DNA from: Rhizobium sp. NFR07 | Lineage (GTDB): Bacteria; Pseudomonadota; Alphaproteobacteria; Rhizobiales; Rhizobiaceae | DNA: 64,000 bases | Direction: 5' to 3' | Assembly: GCF_900111905.1 (NCBI RefSeq) | Contig: NZ_FOKM01000009.1 | Location: 1 to 64,000, forward strand | Shown here: positions 61,376 to 64,000 of the stretch, piece after piece | Numbering within the stretch: position 1 is the first letter of the stretch | How the letters are laid out: each line of letters begins with the position of its first letter | Made by a program: the position numbers and the translations under genes | The notes under the pieces: generated by a model | Seen by the model: the letters and a program-made list of their open reading frames with translations, nothing else | Databases searched by the model: none | What the model was told of the DNA's origin: nothing

Positions 61376-62353
61376 ATGCAGACACGTCGCGCCCTCCTCA
61401 AATCCACAGCCGGCATCACGCTCGCCGCCGGCGCCGCTGCCGCCCTGCCCTCCGCCGTCCTTGCCAAGGCACCGATCATCGGTCACCAGGCAGCCGGCTT
61501 CTATCGCCTGAAGCTCGGCGATTACGAAGTCACGGCGCTGTCGGACGGCACCGTGGCGATGCCCATGGCGAAGATCTATGAAGGCATCGAGGAAAAGGAT
61601 GCCGAAGCCTATCTGGCCGGCTATTTCCAGAAGAACCCGACCGAGACCTCGGTCAACGCCTTCCTGGTCAATACCGGCGACCGGCTGGTGCTGATCGATG
61701 CCGGCACCGGCAATGTGATGGGACCGTCGCTCGGCAGGATCGTCGCCAATATCGAGGCCGCCGGATACAAGACCGACGAGATCGACGACGTCATCCTCAC
61801 CCACATCCATGCCGACCATTCCGGCGGCCTGACGACCGCAAACGGTGAGCGCGTGTTCGGGAACGCCGTCCTGCATGTCAACGAACGAGAAGCGCAGTTC
61901 TGGCTGCAGGCCGACGAAAAGGCCAAGGCAGATGCCGGACTGGGTCCGCAGATCGTCCAGGCGGGCAAGAATATCGGGCCGTACAGAGAAGCCGGAAAGT
62001 TCGAGACCTTTGCCGACAACGATGCTCCGATCCCGGGCTTCGCTTCAATCCTCCGGCCGGGCCATACGCCGGGACACAGCGCGATCGTAGTCGAGAGCAG
62101 GGGCGAGAAGATCGTCTTCTGGGGCGACATCGTCCATGGCGACGTCCTGCAATATGATCGGCCGGACGTGACCGTCGAATTCGACGTCGACCAGAAGCGG
62201 GCGGCCGCGACACGCGCGATCGCCTTTGCCGAAGCGGCCGACCGGAAATATCTCGTCGCCGGCGCCCATCACGCCTTCCCGGGCATCGGCCACGTTCGCC
62301 GCGACGATACGAATTACGACTGGGTACCGCTGCTCTACAGCGCCAATTATTGA
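61376..62353 (+). CDS. Tat-exported metallo-beta-lactamase-fold hydrolase (lactonase-like)
   Basis: This 325-residue protein has a Tat signal (QTRRALLKSTAGITLAAGAA), then an MBL fold with THIHADHSGG, a later His in RPGHTPGHSAIV, the bridging Asp in FWGDIVHGD and a final His in AGAHHAFPG. The layout resembles AHL-lactonase-like and other periplasmic MBL hydrolases. GGAG lies 6 bases before ATG 61376. It is divergent from a LysR regulator. The substrate is unproven. Confidence 0.87.
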   Translation: MQTRRALLKSTAGITLAAGAAAALPSAVLAKAPIIGHQAAGFYRLKLGDYEVTALSDGTVAMPMAKIYEGIEEKDAEAYLAGYFQKNPTETSVNAFLVNTGDRLVLIDAGTGNVMGPSLGRIVANIEAAGYKTDEIDDVILTHIHADHSGGLTTANGERVFGNAVLHVNEREAQFWLQADEKAKADAGLGPQIVQAGKNIGPYREAGKFETFADNDAPIPGFASILRPGHTPGHSAIVVESRGEKIVFWGDIVHGDVLQYDRPDVTVEFDVDQKRAAATRAIAFAEAADRKYLVAGAHHAFPGIGHVRRDDTNYDWVPLLYSANY

Positions 62354-62361
62354 TTGATATC

Positions 62362-62387
62362 CGGGCGCGGTTTACCGGCCGCGCCCG
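62362..62387. terminator. Hairpin between convergent MBL and MFS genes
   Basis: CGGGCGCGG (62362-62370) and CCGCGCCCG (62379-62387) form a nine-bp stem around TTTACCGG. There is no T-run; it may still separate the two convergent transcripts. Confidence 0.5.
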
Positions 62388-62394
62388 AGCCTCT

Positions 62395-63708
62395 TCACGA
62401 CAGCGAAGCGTCCCTCGTCTCGACACGGATCATCAGCGAGGCGATCGCCGCAACCAAAAGCAGTGCGGCGAAGATGCCGATCGTCAGGGCAAAGCCATGG
62501 GCAACGATATAGACCATGGCCGACGGGGCGATCAGCCCGCCAAGCCGCGCCATGGCGCCTGCTGCCCCCATGCCGGTCGCACGGGACGTCGTCGGGTAGA
62601 GTTCCGGCGTATAGGCATAAAGAGCCCCCCAGGTGCCGAGCAGAGCGAAGCTCATGAGCAGCAGCGACGCGCCGATCACGACCGGACCCGATGCCAGGAC
62701 GAAGAGCAGGCAGCCGATTGCCGAGAGCAGGCAGAAGCCCGTCAGCGTCGGCTTGCGACCCCATTTTTCCACCCCGTAGGCGGCAAGCGCATATCCCGGC
62801 AGCTGGGCCAGCGCGACCAGCACAAGGAAGCCATAGCCGCGGACGAAACCGAAACCGTCGCTGGCGAGCCGCGCCGGCATCCAGGTGAAGATCCCGTAAT
62901 AGGAAACGGATACGAGGAACCAGACGGCAAGGATGATCACGCTCGTCCGGCGCAGCGCCGGTGCGAATATTCCGACGCGCGGTTCCGCCGGCGGCAGAGC
63001 CAGTTCTTCCGAAAGTGCGAGCTCCTTGCCGGTATTGACCGCAACGATGCGGTTCACCACTTCGCGCGCCTCATGCTTCTTGCCCGTGCGCAGCAGATAG
63101 ATCGGCGATTCGGGAATGAGGACACGCATGCCGATACCAATGATTGCCGGCAGCGCCGTGATTGCGAAGATGACCCGCCATGCATCGGTGATACCGGCAA
63201 TGTTTGCAATCCAGGCCGTGAGCGCGACGATCAGCGTGCCGATCGCCCAGAAACCTTCCAGCGCCACCAGCCAGCGGCCACGGTTCTTCGCCGGAAGGAA
63301 TTCCGACATCATCGCATAGTCGACCGGCAGAGTGCCGCCGACCGCCATGCCGGTAAACAGCCTGAGGATCAGGAGGATGGTGAAGTCGGGCGCAAAGATC
63401 GACAGCGTCCCGAACAGCGCGTCGCAGGAGACAGTGATGATCAGCACCGAGCGGCGGCCGATCCGATCAGCCAGTCGCCCGAAGCCGACGGCACCGATCA
63501 GCATGCCCAGGAAAAAAACCGTTCCGGTCTGCAGGGCCTGCGGGATCGTCAGCCCGAAGGTCGTCGCGATCGATGCAGCGGTAAAACCGACCGCCAGGAC
63601 CTGCATCGCATCGGCGGCCCAGACGAGGCCGAAAATGCCGATCAGCCGACGCTGATAGCGTCCGGCGCCGGCACGATCCAGCGCTTCGTCGACAGTGATA
63701 TATTTCAT
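62395..63708 (-). CDS. MFS transporter, sugar-porter/aromatic-acid-type
   Basis: The 437-residue transporter has twelve helices and the loop motif GRLADRIGRRSVLI, plus PESPIYLLRTGKK and a second-half RATGMGAAGAMARLGGLIAP. The cluster matches the AAHS/SP subgroup of MFS carriers of aromatic acids or sugars. ATG 63708 follows GAGGG; an ATG at 63747 is less likely. It converges with the MBL hydrolase gene. The substrate is unknown. Confidence 0.88.
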   Translation of the reverse strand: MKYITVDEALDRAGAGRYQRRLIGIFGLVWAADAMQVLAVGFTAASIATTFGLTIPQALQTGTVFFLGMLIGAVGFGRLADRIGRRSVLIITVSCDALFGTLSIFAPDFTILLILRLFTGMAVGGTLPVDYAMMSEFLPAKNRGRWLVALEGFWAIGTLIVALTAWIANIAGITDAWRVIFAITALPAIIGIGMRVLIPESPIYLLRTGKKHEAREVVNRIVAVNTGKELALSEELALPPAEPRVGIFAPALRRTSVIILAVWFLVSVSYYGIFTWMPARLASDGFGFVRGYGFLVLVALAQLPGYALAAYGVEKWGRKPTLTGFCLLSAIGCLLFVLASGPVVIGASLLLMSFALLGTWGALYAYTPELYPTTSRATGMGAAGAMARLGGLIAPSAMVYIVAHGFALTIGIFAALLLVAAIASLMIRVETRDASLS

Positions 63709-63776
63709 GCCCGCCCTCACCCCTGAGTTCAGTTCGGCTTTCGCCACCAGCCAAGGCTAGGCATAATCGATTTAAT

Positions 63777-64000
63777 TTATTCGCGCCAGCCAATGACGCC
63801 CTTCAGGCCGTCATGCACGCCCTCCGCCAGCGGCACGACCAGAACCCGCGCCGGATCGACCGGACCGGGGAACTTCAAAGCGTCATAGGCGACCTTCTCG
63901 AAACCGAGCGGCATGTAATAGGGCGGGTCGCCGATCAGGATCACGCCTTCGGACCCCTTGCGCCTTGCTGCCTCGATCGCGATTCGCACCAGTTCCCGGC
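63777..64000 (-). CDS. GNAT acetyltransferase, YhbS-like (N-terminus outside window)
   Basis: About 74 C-terminal residues are seen, running from RELVRIAIEAARRKGSEG through GDPPYYMPLGFEKV to GVIGWRE. The GDPxYYxxxGF motif is characteristic of YhbS-type acetyltransferases. The gene continues beyond the right edge, so its start is not visible. It lies downstream of nothing recognised here and is divergent in no sense from MFS; both are on the minus strand. Confidence 0.75.
   Translation of the reverse strand, partial: RELVRIAIEAARRKGSEGVILIGDPPYYMPLGFEKVAYDALKFPGPVDPARVLVVPLAEGVHDGLKGVIGWRE

Overview
The window is a high-GC alphaproteobacterial chromosome segment that most resembles Rhizobiaceae (Rhizobium/Agrobacterium/Ensifer relatives). 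The reasons are a RIME1-type intergenic mosaic repeat at about 2.7 kb, a second-type ClpS, separate petA/petB/petC genes, a PetP/PetR-like regulator pair, and the order MoxR - DUF58 - BatA/DUF4159 - membrane protein. Most genes are housekeeping or conserved. I see no prophage, CRISPR array, tRNA or rRNA. The only insertion sequence is a partial IS3-family element cut by the left edge.

Layout. 0-6.6 kb: IS3-family end, aspartate aminotransferase, cold-shock protein, RIME1 repeat, glyoxalase-II-like hydrolase, a small membrane protein, then a MarR - response regulator - histidine kinase operon. 6.6-10 kb: reductase with a divergent AraC regulator, hexapeptide acyltransferase, GFA protein. 10-14.3 kb (minus strand): DUF1963 protein, csaA-like, proC, YbjN protein, UbiK-like protein. 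14.4-18.5 kb (plus strand): lgt, MidA-type methyltransferase, pgeF and a metal-ligand-less M24 protein. 18.6-21.4 kb: two lipoproteins (one with two Kazal domains), prs, a zinc-ribbon-like protein. 21.4-31.7 kb: two multidomain GGDEF-EAL proteins flank rplY; then a binding protein, pth, clpS, a vapBC pair and ychF. 31.7-34.8 kb: two overlapping MaoC hydratases, a LysE exporter, an orphan secreted protein, apt. 34.9-37.7 kb: petABC. 38-45 kb: a membrane-anchored EEP hydrolase and two paralogous ABC exporters around a chemoreceptor. 45.4-49.8 kb: trmL, Na/Pi cotransporter, hemF and small proteins. 49.8-52.4 kb (minus strand): DUF1285 - Nudix - CCA-adding enzyme with four-base overlaps. 52.5-60.3 kb: the MoxR/DUF58/DUF4159 operon followed by two GNAT genes. 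60.3-64 kb: LysR regulator with a divergent Tat-exported metallo-beta-lactamase-fold hydrolase, an MFS transporter and a GNAT gene cut by the right edge.

How the parts may connect. Respiration recurs: petABC, hemF, PetP/PetR-like regulators, and two perfect FNR/FixK-type palindromes (TTGAY-N4-RTCAA), one between petA and the EEP gene and one upstream of the chemoreceptor. This suggests oxygen-responsive control of the chemoreceptor and possibly of petABC or the EEP gene. The least understood conserved module is the MoxR/DUF58/BatA-like operon with its GNAT tail. Functions are inferred from recognised motifs and gene order; no database search was run.
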